A stretch of 64,000 nt of DNA from JAMZMI01 sp964353015 (GTDB lineage Bacteria; Bacteroidota; Bacteroidia; Cytophagales; Cyclobacteriaceae): contig CAYGUA010000003.1 in assembly GCA_964353015.1 (NCBI GenBank), forward strand, positions 124,001 to 188,000. The letters are read 5' to 3'. Below the pieces are notes generated by a model, which did not search any database, was not told the origin of the DNA, and saw nothing but the letters and a program-made list of their open reading frames with translations. Below, piece by piece: positions 9,302-18,701 of this stretch. A program made the position numbers and the translations under genes. Numbering within the stretch: the stretch's first letter is position 1; every line of letters starts with the position of its first letter.

Positions 9302-9334
9302 AAAAAAACCGCATCCAATTCCTTGAATGCGGTT
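9302..9334 (-). terminator. Intrinsic terminator of the bamA-skp operon
   Basis: Arms AACCGCAT (9307-9314) and ATGCGGTT (9327-9334). On the minus strand the hairpin is followed by a run of T (A at 9302-9308 on plus). It lies between the converging chrA and skp genes and fits the minus-strand genes best. Confidence 0.75.
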
Positions 9335-9356
9335 CATAGTTAAAATTTATACGTTT

Positions 9357-9893
9357 TTATTCTGATTTGGCTGGAGGTGTGATTCCAAGTTTTTTCAAAA
9401 TCAAATCAGACACATCGTCCTGCTCTCTTGCATAAAGCAACACATCAAATCCTGGTGCTCCTGCACTGAAAATGTGTGTGTAGCCATTTTCTACTGCAAT
9501 AGTCTCGATAGCATTACCAATTTTTTCATATGCTGGCTTCAACAACGTAGTTCTCTTTGTCATCAATGAATTCTCAGCATCCTGACTGAATTTTTGGATT
9601 GATTGCTGAAGTTGACCGATTTCCTGCTCTTTATCAGCTCTAATCAATTCATCATAAGAAGCGGCATTTGTCTGATAGTCTGCCAACAATTTTTCGTAGT
9701 TAGCATATTTGGCCTGAAGCTGGTTTTGTAATTGCTTCTCGTAGGCTTTCAACTCAGCATCTATCTGTTTAGCCTCTGGCAGCAGACTCAATACGTAATC
9801 TGCATTGGTATAACCAATTTTTAGCGCTTCTTGAGCTGACACCTGCAATGCTCCTACCAGAATAGCTATGATTATTAACGACTTAGTTTTCAT
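9357..9893 (-). CDS. skp: OmpH/Skp-family periplasmic chaperone (second copy)
   Basis: 178 residues. Signal peptide MKTKSLIIIAILVGALQVSAQ, then KIGYTNADYVLSLLPEAKQI, the start of the OmpH/Skp fold, and a long coiled-coil region at about 45-130 (the tentacles that hold unfolded outer-membrane proteins). The C-terminal part ends in VSDLILKKLGI. Skp-like proteins deliver barrel proteins to BamA, whose gene is two genes upstream. Last gene before the terminator at 9302-9334. Confidence 0.9.
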   Translation of the reverse strand: MKTKSLIIIAILVGALQVSAQEALKIGYTNADYVLSLLPEAKQIDAELKAYEKQLQNQLQAKYANYEKLLADYQTNAASYDELIRADKEQEIGQLQQSIQKFSQDAENSLMTKRTTLLKPAYEKIGNAIETIAVENGYTHIFSAGAPGFDVLLYAREQDDVSDLILKKLGITPPAKSE

Positions 9894-9919
9894 ATTAAAT
9901 TGTTTTGATTGTCCTTATT

Positions 9920-10462
9920 TTAATTGTTTTGTTCTGAACCATTATTATCACCTAATCCCATTTCTTCCAGTACGTAATCAGTATAGTCATGTATAGGATC
10001 TGTGTAAATCATCACCAAATCACCTGATTTGTCGAAGACTATTTGTAATCTATTATTTTTTGCCACTCGCTCTACTGCCTCAAAAACCAAATCTTGTACT
10101 GGCTTCATCAGCTCCTTTTTTTTCAGAAAATAAAGTCCATCAAATCCAAAAACCTGTTTTTGATAATCCTTTACCTCTTTCCAATTGCGATCAATTTCAA
10201 GTCTTCTTTCGTTCTTAAGCTCCAAAGTCAATAGCACTTCTTCTGCCTGCAATATCGCTTCCTTTTCTTCTACCTCTGTATACATCTGCTGAATCTCTGT
10301 CTCCCAACCTTGTGCCAGTTTTTGAATCTCAGACTGTGCTTCTTTATATTCCTGCATCCGACTCAAAACATATTCGGTATCGACATAACCAAATTTCTGG
10401 CCAAAAGTGAAATGACTCGCAAAAATCATTAAAATACCGACAATCACTGTAATATTTTTCAT
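9920..10462 (-). CDS. skp: OmpH/Skp-family periplasmic chaperone (first copy)
   Basis: Start at ATG 10462 gives 180 residues with signal peptide MKNITVIVGILMIFASHFTFG and then KFGYVDTEYVLSRMQEYKEA. An upstream in-frame start would run into bamA and hide the signal. The helical region about 45-120 is predicted coiled coil by its heptad-like charge pattern. The gap to bamA is two bases. Tandem skp-like genes behind bamA are common in Bacteroidota. It differs clearly from the second copy, so the two may have split roles. Confidence 0.9.
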   Translation of the reverse strand: MKNITVIVGILMIFASHFTFGQKFGYVDTEYVLSRMQEYKEAQSEIQKLAQGWETEIQQMYTEVEEKEAILQAEEVLLTLELKNERRLEIDRNWKEVKDYQKQVFGFDGLYFLKKKELMKPVQDLVFEAVERVAKNNRLQIVFDKSGDLVMIYTDPIHDYTDYVLEEMGLGDNNGSEQNN

Positions 10463-10464
10463 GT

Positions 10465-13140
10465 CTATCTTATTTGCTGTCCAATAGAAAAGTGGAATTG
10501 TGGGCCACTCAAAATATTTGTTCCATACGCAGGATCCAGTCCATAAGCCCAATCTAAACCTAGCAAACCGAACGCTGGCATAAAAATTCTTACACCTACT
10601 CCCATAGATCTTAGCATATTGTATGGATTAAATTCTTTTGAATTGTTCCAATTATTTCCTCCTTCATAAAATACCAAGCCATATATGGTTGCAGATGGGT
10701 TCAGTGAAACTGGATAACGTAGTTCCATAACAAATTTGGTAAACATCGTTCCCCCGGTCACACCGTCTTCATCGACTGGTCGGATGCTGTTATCAGTATA
10801 TCCTCTCAAGCCGATTACATCTGTACCCAGTAAGAAATTTTGACCTGTAAGACCACTTCCTCCAAGAGTAAATCTCTCGAACTTACCAACTCCAACTTTA
10901 TTTCCATAGGATCCAAGTACGCCGAAATGAAACCTAGGTGCCAAAACAAGATCACCAACCAGTTTCAAATAGTACTGCATATCAAAATTCCATTTATGAT
11001 ATTCAAGATACTTGTAACGCCTGGCCTCTGTGATATTGTCATAATCCAAACTGTTGAATAAAGAATATGGAGGAGTAAAGGAAGAACTCAAGGAAATAGA
11101 TGAACCAGTTCTAGGATACATAGGATTGTCAACACTGTTTCTGGCGATTGTATTATTAAATGTGAAACTAACGGATTCACTTGCAGCATTAGGATCTGAC
11201 GAACCTCCCAAAATTTGCGCAAAATTTCCTGATAAATTATATTTCAAATATCCAATGGAATTACTGATAGTAAAGTAATCATCTGGCCATTGCACCCTTC
11301 TACCCAACGATATGGTAACCCCATTTAATCCTAGTTTTCCTGTTTCGTTTCTAGTATAGAAATTTATATTTCGACTTACAGAACGTGTGTAACTAACACC
11401 AAAAGAGTTTGGTTTACGCCCACCAAGCCAAGGCTCATTGAAATTGACTGAATAGCTCTGATATTGCTGCCCATTCGCCTGAAGCTGCACACTGAATTTT
11501 TGTCCATCACCCATTGGCAATGGCCTCCACTTGTCGAAATGAGGAATATTTCTGACAGAGAAGTTATTGAAACTCACACCTAATGTTCCAACGAATCCAA
11601 ATTGGCCTCCCCATCCACCAGAGAGCTGAACCTGATCATTGGCCTTTTCAACCAATTGCCATTCTATATCTACTGTTTCATCAATAGGATTTGGTTTCGG
11701 AACTGGATTAACCTGCTCAGGGTCAAAATATCCCAATTGTGATAATTCTCGCTGTGTTCTAATCAAATCTGCTCTACTAAATTTCTGACCAGGGAGTGTT
11801 CTTAACTCACGTAGTACAACATGATCATTTGTTTTATCATTTCCGCTGATTGTTACTTCGTTGATAGTGGCCTGTACACCTTCATAGATTCTCATTTCTA
11901 GATCAATGGAGTCACCTTCCACCCCAACTTCTACCGGATCCACATTAAAGAATAAATAACCATCATCCATATAGAGCGCACTGATGTCCATGCCATTTGG
12001 ATTGAAATTGAGCTTTTTCTGAATGAGTTCAAGATCATACACATCCCCAGCTTTTACCCCAAGAACCCGATCAAGTTGTTCATCGGTATAGATATAATTA
12101 CCTGACCAGATGATGTTTCTGAAGTAATATTTATTCCCCGGATCCATGTACATATCAATGTTGAGATGTTTTTTGTCAATAGCATAAAGACTGTCAGTTA
12201 CTATTTCCGCATCGCGGTAACCTTTCGAATTATAAAAAGCGATAAGAAGTTTTTTATCCTCTTCGAAATCTGATTTTACCAATTTATTTGACTTAAAAAT
12301 ATTCAGGTAAACATGCTCAGACAGATATTCACGAAAGGACTTTTTGTCCATTTCTTCACGATGAGTAGCGAAATATGCTAAATTTTTAGGTTTGAGCAGT
12401 CCCAATGTCTTTTCGATCAAATCACGCACTATTGTGAACCTTGGTGATTGACCAGTCTTCTTCAGTTTTCCTCTTAACTTACCAGTATGGAAATTCTCCT
12501 CTCCATAAAAATTAATATCCTTAATTTTTACTTTGTGACCCTTATTCACATCGATAATAATGTTGACACTGTTGGAAATAAGGGTATCTTTTACTCGACG
12601 AATGTCAACTTCCGCATTTAGGAAGCCTTTTCCTTCAAAATATTTGAATACGGCCATTTCGGTGTTTTTGATGACCACATCGGTAAGCACTTTTCCTCTT
12701 ACAAGATCAATTTTATCTTTAAGCTCTCCTTCCTGACTTTTTGTAACTCCCGTGAACTCATATTTAGTCAACCTAGGCCTTTCCGTAAGCTCAATTGTCA
12801 ACCATACCTTACCATCCTCCACTTTATTGGCATAAATAGAAACATTGCCAATGATTCCCTGTTTCCAAAGTTTTTTAATGGCCGCAGAAATACTTTCACC
12901 TGGGATTTTAATTTTATCACCAACTCTTAATCCTGAGAGTGAAATCAAAGCATTGTTGTCCAAAAATTCCACACCAGTAACCTCAATGTTTGCTATCTCA
13001 TATTCTTTGGGACTAGAGTAGTTGATACTCAACCCTTGATCCTGAGATTGATTGCCATAACGCCTGCCAAGTCCTATTTGGGAATAGCCCTGATATCCTA
13101 GTAAAAGGATGACAAATAAAACCTGAATTTTTCTCAACAT
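10465..13140 (-). CDS. bamA: Outer-membrane protein assembly factor BamA
   Basis: Start ATG 13140 gives 891 residues and a signal peptide MLRKIQVLFVILLLGYQGYS; a TTG nine bases earlier is less likely. The N-terminal half contains POTRA repeats (for example ANIEVTGVEFLDNNAL, YEFTGVTKSQEGEL, ATINEVTISGNDKTNDHVV). The C-terminal half is the 16-strand Omp85 barrel, with the motif VFYEGGNNW near the end and a terminal FHFSIGQQIR strand. BamA folds proteins into the outer membrane. The order uppS-bamA-skp-skp is the classic Bacteroidota arrangement. The start is one base after the uppS stop. Confidence 0.95.
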   Translation of the reverse strand: MLRKIQVLFVILLLGYQGYSQIGLGRRYGNQSQDQGLSINYSSPKEYEIANIEVTGVEFLDNNALISLSGLRVGDKIKIPGESISAAIKKLWKQGIIGNVSIYANKVEDGKVWLTIELTERPRLTKYEFTGVTKSQEGELKDKIDLVRGKVLTDVVIKNTEMAVFKYFEGKGFLNAEVDIRRVKDTLISNSVNIIIDVNKGHKVKIKDINFYGEENFHTGKLRGKLKKTGQSPRFTIVRDLIEKTLGLLKPKNLAYFATHREEMDKKSFREYLSEHVYLNIFKSNKLVKSDFEEDKKLLIAFYNSKGYRDAEIVTDSLYAIDKKHLNIDMYMDPGNKYYFRNIIWSGNYIYTDEQLDRVLGVKAGDVYDLELIQKKLNFNPNGMDISALYMDDGYLFFNVDPVEVGVEGDSIDLEMRIYEGVQATINEVTISGNDKTNDHVVLRELRTLPGQKFSRADLIRTQRELSQLGYFDPEQVNPVPKPNPIDETVDIEWQLVEKANDQVQLSGGWGGQFGFVGTLGVSFNNFSVRNIPHFDKWRPLPMGDGQKFSVQLQANGQQYQSYSVNFNEPWLGGRKPNSFGVSYTRSVSRNINFYTRNETGKLGLNGVTISLGRRVQWPDDYFTISNSIGYLKYNLSGNFAQILGGSSDPNAASESVSFTFNNTIARNSVDNPMYPRTGSSISLSSSFTPPYSLFNSLDYDNITEARRYKYLEYHKWNFDMQYYLKLVGDLVLAPRFHFGVLGSYGNKVGVGKFERFTLGGSGLTGQNFLLGTDVIGLRGYTDNSIRPVDEDGVTGGTMFTKFVMELRYPVSLNPSATIYGLVFYEGGNNWNNSKEFNPYNMLRSMGVGVRIFMPAFGLLGLDWAYGLDPAYGTNILSGPQFHFSIGQQIR

Positions 13141-13141
13141 A

Positions 13142-13882
13142 TTAATCAATATTCAACTGCTCACTTATTTTACCAAACCTTCTTTCTCGCTGTTGATAAG
13201 AGATGATAGCAACTATCAGGTTTTGTTTTCTAAAATCTGGCCAAAGAACATCAGTAAAAAACAACTCTGTGTAAGCCAGTTCCCACAATAAAAAATTACT
13301 GATTCGCATTTCCCCACTTGTTCTGATCAACAATTCAGGATCAGGGATACCATTAGTGGATAAATAATTTGTTATTGTCGACGAGTCTACTTTATCTGGA
13401 CTTAGCGTTCCGTCTGACACATTTTTTGCGATTAATTTCACCGCATTTGAAATATCCCATCTACCACTATAGTTCAGCGCCAAAACCAATTTCAATCCAT
13501 CATTTTGTGCAGTTTTAGCTTTTGCTTCATCTAAACCTCTTTGCGCTTTTAACGGAAGCTGGGAAATATCACCAATAGCATGCAAACTCACATTATTATC
13601 CATCAAGGTGGATATTTCATTGTTTATTGTTGTTACCAATAAACTCATCAATCCATCCACCTCAGCTTTCGGGCGAGCCCAATTTTCAGTTGAAAATGCA
13701 TAAAGAGTAAGGTATTTGACTCCCAACTCCGCACAACCTTCTGTTACTTCTCTTACTGCCTTTATAGCGTGTTTATGCCCAAATAACCTTGCAGCTCCTT
13801 TCCCCTTTGCCCAACGGCCATTTCCGTCCATTATAACGGCTATGTGCTGTGGTAAATTGTCTCGGTTTATCTGATCATTCAT
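13142..13882 (-). CDS. uppS: Undecaprenyl diphosphate synthase (cis-prenyltransferase)
   Basis: Start ATG 13882 gives 246 residues; an upstream TTG at 13906 would add eight residues and is less likely. The signature HIAVIMDGNGRWA lies at residues 13-25, with catalytic Asp19 binding Mg and diphosphate. LYAFSTENWARP and the C-terminal LLIRTSGEMRISNFLLWE are also canonical. The enzyme makes the C55 lipid carrier for peptidoglycan and O-antigen. It sits immediately before bamA. Confidence 0.95.
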   Translation of the reverse strand: MNDQINRDNLPQHIAVIMDGNGRWAKGKGAARLFGHKHAIKAVREVTEGCAELGVKYLTLYAFSTENWARPKAEVDGLMSLLVTTINNEISTLMDNNVSLHAIGDISQLPLKAQRGLDEAKAKTAQNDGLKLVLALNYSGRWDISNAVKLIAKNVSDGTLSPDKVDSSTITNYLSTNGIPDPELLIRTSGEMRISNFLLWELAYTELFFTDVLWPDFRKQNLIVAIISYQQRERRFGKISEQLNID

Positions 13883-13966
13883 GCTCAAAAAAGCTGCATT
13901 TGGCAAAAAGCTACAAAGTTGTTCTTTTTTTCCGTAAAGGGGAATTATTAAACAAATTTTAACGGA

Positions 13967-14674
13967 TCAATTCGATCTGATCCTCATGAGAATTGATTTG
14001 TTAGGTATATATGGGAAAGGGCATGGAATCTTGTAGAGGACATAGGTTAGGCTTATGCTAGTGTAGAAATACCAATCATTGTCATTCGGATTGCCAAATT
14101 GATAGTCTTTGATATAGATATCCCCTTCGGAAATACCATCCAAATAATCAAAAAAGGTTTTTCTCAGCCCTAATTCCCCAGTGAGAGTGAATTGTTTTCC
14201 TACCAAATATTTTACCCCAGCACCAATTGGAAGTACAAATTGGATCGTATTAAAATCTTCAAGAGTTGGAGCCACATTGTTCACTTTCACAAAGCCTACT
14301 CCCATAGAAGCATATGGAGACCATTTTAATTTCGACTGATCACCTCGATAATCAAGAAAGTGAAATTCAAATGCTGTATTAAATTCGAAAATCTGATGCT
14401 CAAAACTATAAGCTCTCGAAACGCCTAGGGCATCAACTGGTTGATTGTCATTTCCTGCTATTTTCCCGTAGTTGAGAGCCATTTTCACGCTAAGTACAGG
14501 CGAGAAATTCATTCTATAGATGCCTCCAAATCCCAACCTGGATTCCTGAGGCCTTGGATAGCGATTTAAATCTCCGGAATAGTTGAACGAACCTATGGAA
14601 CCTCCAAATTCCAAAAATTGACCTTGTACGCTTATAGATACAAGAAAATAAAGAAGAATGAATATATGTCTCAA
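13967..14674 (-). CDS. PorG-like outer-membrane beta-barrel protein (DUF6089-type)
   Basis: 235 residues. Signal peptide MRHIFILLYFLVSISVQG followed by FLEFGGSIGSFNYSGDLNR and strands typical of small porin-like barrels, with PYASMGVGFVKVN and LPIGAGVKYLVGKQFTLTGE. The family includes PorG, an outer-membrane component of the T9SS, whose gene also neighbours bamA in Porphyromonas. That position supports a PorG assignment, but a paralogue lies directly upstream and I cannot say which of the two is the orthologue. Three bases separate the two genes. Confidence 0.72.
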   Translation of the reverse strand: MRHIFILLYFLVSISVQGQFLEFGGSIGSFNYSGDLNRYPRPQESRLGFGGIYRMNFSPVLSVKMALNYGKIAGNDNQPVDALGVSRAYSFEHQIFEFNTAFEFHFLDYRGDQSKLKWSPYASMGVGFVKVNNVAPTLEDFNTIQFVLPIGAGVKYLVGKQFTLTGELGLRKTFFDYLDGISEGDIYIKDYQFGNPNDNDWYFYTSISLTYVLYKIPCPFPYIPNKSILMRIRSN

Positions 14675-14677
14675 ATA

Positions 14678-15790
14678 CTACCTGAATTTAGCTGCCGCTT
14701 TGACGCGTGAACCCAATACATAGGTCAGCTTTAGGGAAGTAACGATGTAAAGGTCTTTATCTTTTGGATTACCTCGAGGTTTTCCTTCAACACTGGCTCC
14801 ACCTTGATTTCCATCCACATAATATTTTACTCCACTGTCAACATAATCGATTAATACAGGTCTGATATTTTCTCTTTGAATACCATCATATACATTAACC
14901 AATTCTGCACTTCTATCTGACATAATCCTCGCCAATGGATCATCGAACTTGTCCAAAGCCACATAGTTGCCACTGACATCATCAATGTAATCAGTAAACA
15001 AAAAGCGATATCCTATTTCCAATCCCACATCAAATGGCGTACCTGGTATTCTCATTCGGCCCCCAATTCCAACAGGTATAGATACTTGAATCGGGCTATA
15101 TTGGCTGCTATTATAGCCTGGCAGATTTTGTCCTTCAGTTCCTAATTTTCTAAGACTAACCCAGTCACCCCCATTTTTGAGTGGCGCTTGATTGACACCT
15201 GGCAAACTTGAATCAGTTTGGTAATCATATTTTGGAACCTGACCTTTTGGATCGTGATAAAAAAGAGCAGCGCCAAAGAAAACATATCCATTAATAGGAA
15301 GTCTCACATTTGGTCCTCCATAGTTGGGAAGGATATAAATTTCCATACCCAACTGAAGCTCATATATGTCATTTCTAAAGCTAAGATTTCTCTGATATCG
15401 CCCGTTTCCTCCAGATTGTTCATAATCTGGATCCGAAGAAGCATCTGAAGCTTGAAGCCTTCCCCAATTCAAACCGCCTCTCAAAGCCATATATGAGTTA
15501 AATTTATAACCCATATTAAAACCAAAACCTGGTCGGGTAAAACTTACATCTGTGCTTCCAGCATTTGTTAGAGGTGCTAAATCACCATAATAATTAAGGG
15601 CATTGATATTAAACCCAGCATATTCGTAGGGACGAAATCTTCCGCCAACTGAGCCTCCATGATATTTAGAGATGGCTTTATTTTTTCCTTTGCGCTTGCC
15701 GTATTTACTGCTAAACTGCGCCTGACTCTCAATTCCAGAGAACAGAAAAAGGCATAAAAGAGATAAATTAAATAAAATTCTGAGCTTCAT
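14678..15790 (-). CDS. Larger PorG-like outer-membrane protein (DUF6089-type paralogue)
   Basis: Start ATG 15790 gives 370 residues, beginning with signal peptide MKLRILFNLSLLCLFLFSG and then a basic stretch KYGKRKGKNK. A TTG at 15826 is possible but less likely. The barrel region shares the order of motifs with the next gene: AGFNINALNYYGDLAPL, RGGLNWGRLQ, LQLGMEIYILPNYG, IPVGIGGRMRIPGTPFDVGLEIGYRFLFTDYIDD and a final SLKLTYVLG strand. An insertion at about 185-235 may be a surface loop. Either this or its neighbour is the T9SS PorG equivalent. Confidence 0.72.
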   Translation of the reverse strand: MKLRILFNLSLLCLFLFSGIESQAQFSSKYGKRKGKNKAISKYHGGSVGGRFRPYEYAGFNINALNYYGDLAPLTNAGSTDVSFTRPGFGFNMGYKFNSYMALRGGLNWGRLQASDASSDPDYEQSGGNGRYQRNLSFRNDIYELQLGMEIYILPNYGGPNVRLPINGYVFFGAALFYHDPKGQVPKYDYQTDSSLPGVNQAPLKNGGDWVSLRKLGTEGQNLPGYNSSQYSPIQVSIPVGIGGRMRIPGTPFDVGLEIGYRFLFTDYIDDVSGNYVALDKFDDPLARIMSDRSAELVNVYDGIQRENIRPVLIDYVDSGVKYYVDGNQGGASVEGKPRGNPKDKDLYIVTSLKLTYVLGSRVKAAAKFR

Positions 15791-15807
15791 ATCTTGACCA
15801 ATGTCCC

Positions 15808-15815
15808 CAAAAGTA
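15808..15815 (-). promoter_or_regulatory. Candidate -7 element before the PorG-like genes
   Basis: On the minus strand the sequence is TACTTTTG, a full match to TAnnTTTG, 17 bases before ATG 15790. No TTG is found 17-23 bases further upstream. It would give the barrel/uppS/bamA/skp genes a start of their own after nadK. Confidence 0.3.
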
Positions 15816-15847
15816 AAGAAACTCAATGATTTATATAAAAATCTTGC

Positions 15848-16717
15848 TTAATTTCTGCGATCCAGTCCCCATGTGAGCTTATTTCTAAGGGTATCAAAAA
15901 AGGAACTGCCCTTTACTTTGATTAATCGGGCAGAAAAATTCGCCTTTTTGATAATCAATTCCTGAGGACAATCTATAGCTTCTGATCTGGAGTCCATTGA
16001 AACTAAAAATGACTGATTCCTGGATTCTATAGTAAATCGAAGCTCACTATTTTCAGAAACAATTAATGGCCTGATGTTCAAATTATGTGGACTAACAGGT
16101 GTTATGATGAAATTTTTAGTTTGAGGCATAATCACCGGACCACCACAGCTCAAAGAGTAACCCGTAGAGCCTGTAGGTGTAGAGACCATCAAACCATCGG
16201 CCCAATAGGTATTCAAATATTCCCCATTGATGTAGCATTTGACAACTATCATTGATGATGTGTCTTTTCTTAGAATTGCAATTTCATTCAATGCGTAATT
16301 ATTACCATCGAAAGCGCCAATATCTGTTTCCAAGCTTACTAACGTGCGATCGTCATATTCAAAATCACCGGCAAAATATGAATCTAATGCGAGTTCAATC
16401 TGATCTTTCGAAATATTAGCAAGAAATCCCAATCGTCCAAGATTGATCCCCATGATTGGTAATTGTGATCTGCCAACATAAGTCAATGTATTTAACAATG
16501 TACCATCACCTCCCAGGCTCAAAATAGCCTCAAATCCTGATAGGTCAGTTGAGCGATCGAAAACCGGATAATCTTTAAAAATTGATAGCCCTTTAACAGA
16601 AATTTTATCAGAGATATAAATTTCACGTTTGGCATCCTTTAGCTGATTCAACATTTTTTCAACCAGCTCAAGAACATCGTCATTTATTGCGAGTCCATGA
16701 ATTGCAATTTTCCCCAT
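15848..16717 (-). CDS. nadK: NAD kinase
   Basis: 289 residues, usual length. The GGDGTLLNTL motif with catalytic Asp71 is at residues 69-78, followed by GINLGRLGFLA and LNEIAIL (the NE/D motif) and TPTGSTGYSLSCGGPVI. The enzyme phosphorylates NAD to NADP in the cytoplasm. Three bases separate it from the CBS gene; with the hydrolase it forms a tight minus-strand cluster. Confidence 0.95.
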   Translation of the reverse strand: MGKIAIHGLAINDDVLELVEKMLNQLKDAKREIYISDKISVKGLSIFKDYPVFDRSTDLSGFEAILSLGGDGTLLNTLTYVGRSQLPIMGINLGRLGFLANISKDQIELALDSYFAGDFEYDDRTLVSLETDIGAFDGNNYALNEIAILRKDTSSMIVVKCYINGEYLNTYWADGLMVSTPTGSTGYSLSCGGPVIMPQTKNFIITPVSPHNLNIRPLIVSENSELRFTIESRNQSFLVSMDSRSEAIDCPQELIIKKANFSARLIKVKGSSFFDTLRNKLTWGLDRRN

Positions 16718-16720
16718 ATA

Positions 16721-17386
16721 TCAAATTTTGAGGTATTTCATGAAGATATCCAGCCTTTCCTGCTCGTCAAAATTTGATCTGGCCGAGTTAAACGAAGATT
16801 CAATTTGAAATCCGTGATTGCCCAAAGAGGCAATTATACGGCTTACTTCTTCTTTATTGATCTTTAGGGTAAGGATTAATTTGGAAGGATCATTAGGATT
16901 CTCGCTCACATATGAAGTAAGAATTTTTGCGTCATTGGATTCGATCAGTCTGCTTATTTCTGATAAAGAATAATCAATCGAATTAAGCTTAAGTGTGAGA
17001 ATGGCTCCTGGATTTATGACAGATGAAGATTTAGCAAATGCTTCAACCAAATCTTCCGTTGAAATAACACCTATGTATTGTTCCAGTTCATCCAGAACCG
17101 CAACCAGTCTTAGTCCCTCAGAACTCAAGACTTTGAGCACATCATAATAATGGCTGAAGGCTTTCACATGACTTTTTTGTCCTAATAAGGGATATTCTCC
17201 AACTTCGGCAAAATGCAAATTGTCATCAAAAAGCATTTCTTCAGTGATAATTCCCAGAAATCTATTGTCAGCAGAAACTGGAAGTTGTGATAAGCGGAGC
17301 TCATCCATCCAAAGTTTAGCCTTCCCAATATCATCAGTAGGCTTCAATGGTGGAATCATGTAGTTTACGAGCTCCTTGGCTATCAT
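16721..17386 (-). CDS. CBS-domain protein
   Basis: 221 residues. Two CBS motifs occupy about residues 1-125 (PLKPTDDIGKAKLWMDELRLSQLPV and VLKVLSSEGLRLVAVLDE), a module that usually binds adenosyl ligands. The C-terminal 90 residues (LTLKLNSIDYSLSEISRLIES, LILTLKINKEEVSRIIASLGNHGFQIES) have the repeat pattern of an ACT-like regulatory fold. No catalytic domain is present, so a sensor or regulatory role is likely. It overlaps the hydrolase gene by four bases and precedes nadK by three. Confidence 0.85.
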   Translation of the reverse strand: MIAKELVNYMIPPLKPTDDIGKAKLWMDELRLSQLPVSADNRFLGIITEEMLFDDNLHFAEVGEYPLLGQKSHVKAFSHYYDVLKVLSSEGLRLVAVLDELEQYIGVISTEDLVEAFAKSSSVINPGAILTLKLNSIDYSLSEISRLIESNDAKILTSYVSENPNDPSKLILTLKINKEEVSRIIASLGNHGFQIESSFNSARSNFDEQERLDIFMKYLKI

Positions 17387-18141
17387 ACTGCTATTTTTTC
17401 CTTCAAAAATTCTTCCAGATACGTGTTGAATGCCTCAGGTTGTTCCATCATGGGTGCATGACAACATTTATCAATAAATTTCAAAGTAGTGTTTGGAATA
17501 AGTCTGTCGAATTCATGCGCCACATATGGTGGTGTGATGGTATCGTTCAGTCCCCAGACCAATAAAGTCGGCACCTTAATTGCCGGTATATCATGTGCCA
17601 TATTGTGTCTTTGAGCTGACTTTGCAATGGCCACAATTCTAAGCGCTTTTGGGATACTTTTAGTCGTTTCAAAAACCTCATCGATGAGATCTTTGGTTGC
17701 TGTTTTTGGATCATAAAATGTATAAGCGACCCTTTCAGCTACATATTCATAACTTCCTCGTCTTGGAAATGATCCTCCCATAGCGTTTTCAAATAGACCG
17801 GAACTGCCTGTAAGAATAAGGGATTTAACTTTTGCAGGATTGCGTAGGGTAAATATTAATCCAATATGGCCTCCTAATGAATTCCCTATCAGATTCAGAT
17901 CTGAAAGTTGAAATTCCGTGACAAATTCTTCTACAAATTTGTTCAAAGAATCAAGTCCGGCTTCTTTCACAGGCATGGTATAAATAGGCAATAAAGGTAT
18001 GATCACACGATAATTTTTAGAAAATCTAGTGACTACACCATCCCAATTACTAAGGGCTCCAAAAAGTCCATGAAGCAAAAGAAGAACTTCTCCTTCACCT
18101 TCATCAATATATTGAAATCCACTTTTTTGCTTTATCTCCAT
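17383..18141 (-). CDS. Alpha/beta hydrolase
   Basis: 252 residues. The nucleophile elbow GNSLGG has Ser88; the acid Asp200 (WGLNDTITP) and base His228 (CCHAPMMEQP) complete the triad. The oxyanion region LLHGLFGALSNWD is at about 22-34. No signal peptide. It belongs to the esterase/hydrolase-fold superfamily and the substrate cannot be predicted. It overlaps the CBS gene by four bases. Confidence 0.88.
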   Translation of the reverse strand: MEIKQKSGFQYIDEGEGEVLLLLHGLFGALSNWDGVVTRFSKNYRVIIPLLPIYTMPVKEAGLDSLNKFVEEFVTEFQLSDLNLIGNSLGGHIGLIFTLRNPAKVKSLILTGSSGLFENAMGGSFPRRGSYEYVAERVAYTFYDPKTATKDLIDEVFETTKSIPKALRIVAIAKSAQRHNMAHDIPAIKVPTLLVWGLNDTITPPYVAHEFDRLIPNTTLKFIDKCCHAPMMEQPEAFNTYLEEFLKEKIAV

Positions 18142-18150
18142 TACTTAAAT

Positions 18151-18696
18151 CTACAGAAAGGTATATACGGATTTTGATTTACCAGTGATATTTTCTAGCG
18201 AATCAATCATGTCTTTCACAAAAGGCATAACATATGACACCCATTCAAACACTTTAGGTCCAATTACCTCAATGATCGGGTAAATGATTGAATCACTTAT
18301 GAATTCTGCTGGAATTCTTAAGCCGATGGAGTCAAAAACCCATATGATGACACTAAAAATAAAAGCCCATTTGAATACTGATGCCAATGCTCCGAGGATA
18401 TTGTCAAAAAACCCAAGAAATGTTATGTCAACTGCCTTTTTCAATATTTTACCTAAGAGATTCATTATCAAAACCACAACTACAAAAAGAACAATAAAAA
18501 CGCCTATGGTTAAGATTTGAAAATACTCTGTATCCTGAAAGAAACTGTTTGATATTGGAATAGTCAGCTTGATTGCAGCGAATAAGCCTGCGAAAAAACC
18601 AATGAATGAAAATAACTCCATCACAAGACCTTTCATATAGCCCTTGATCATCCCGATGATGAAAATTACAATGAAAAAAATGTCTAAATAATTCAA
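18151..18696 (-). CDS. cvpA: CvpA-family membrane protein
   Basis: 181 residues with four hydrophobic helices. It opens with LDIFFIVIFIIGMIKGYMKG, the first CvpA helix with its typical glycines, and continues with ELFSFIGFFAGLFAAI. The family is needed for colicin V production in E. coli and has been linked to envelope homeostasis; the molecular role is not settled. It lies between the hydrolase and yqeY-like genes on one strand. Confidence 0.85.
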   Translation of the reverse strand: MNYLDIFFIVIFIIGMIKGYMKGLVMELFSFIGFFAGLFAAIKLTIPISNSFFQDTEYFQILTIGVFIVLFVVVVLIMNLLGKILKKAVDITFLGFFDNILGALASVFKWAFIFSVIIWVFDSIGLRIPAEFISDSIIYPIIEVIGPKVFEWVSYVMPFVKDMIDSLENITGKSKSVYTFL

Positions 18697-18701
18697 TTTT
18701 C

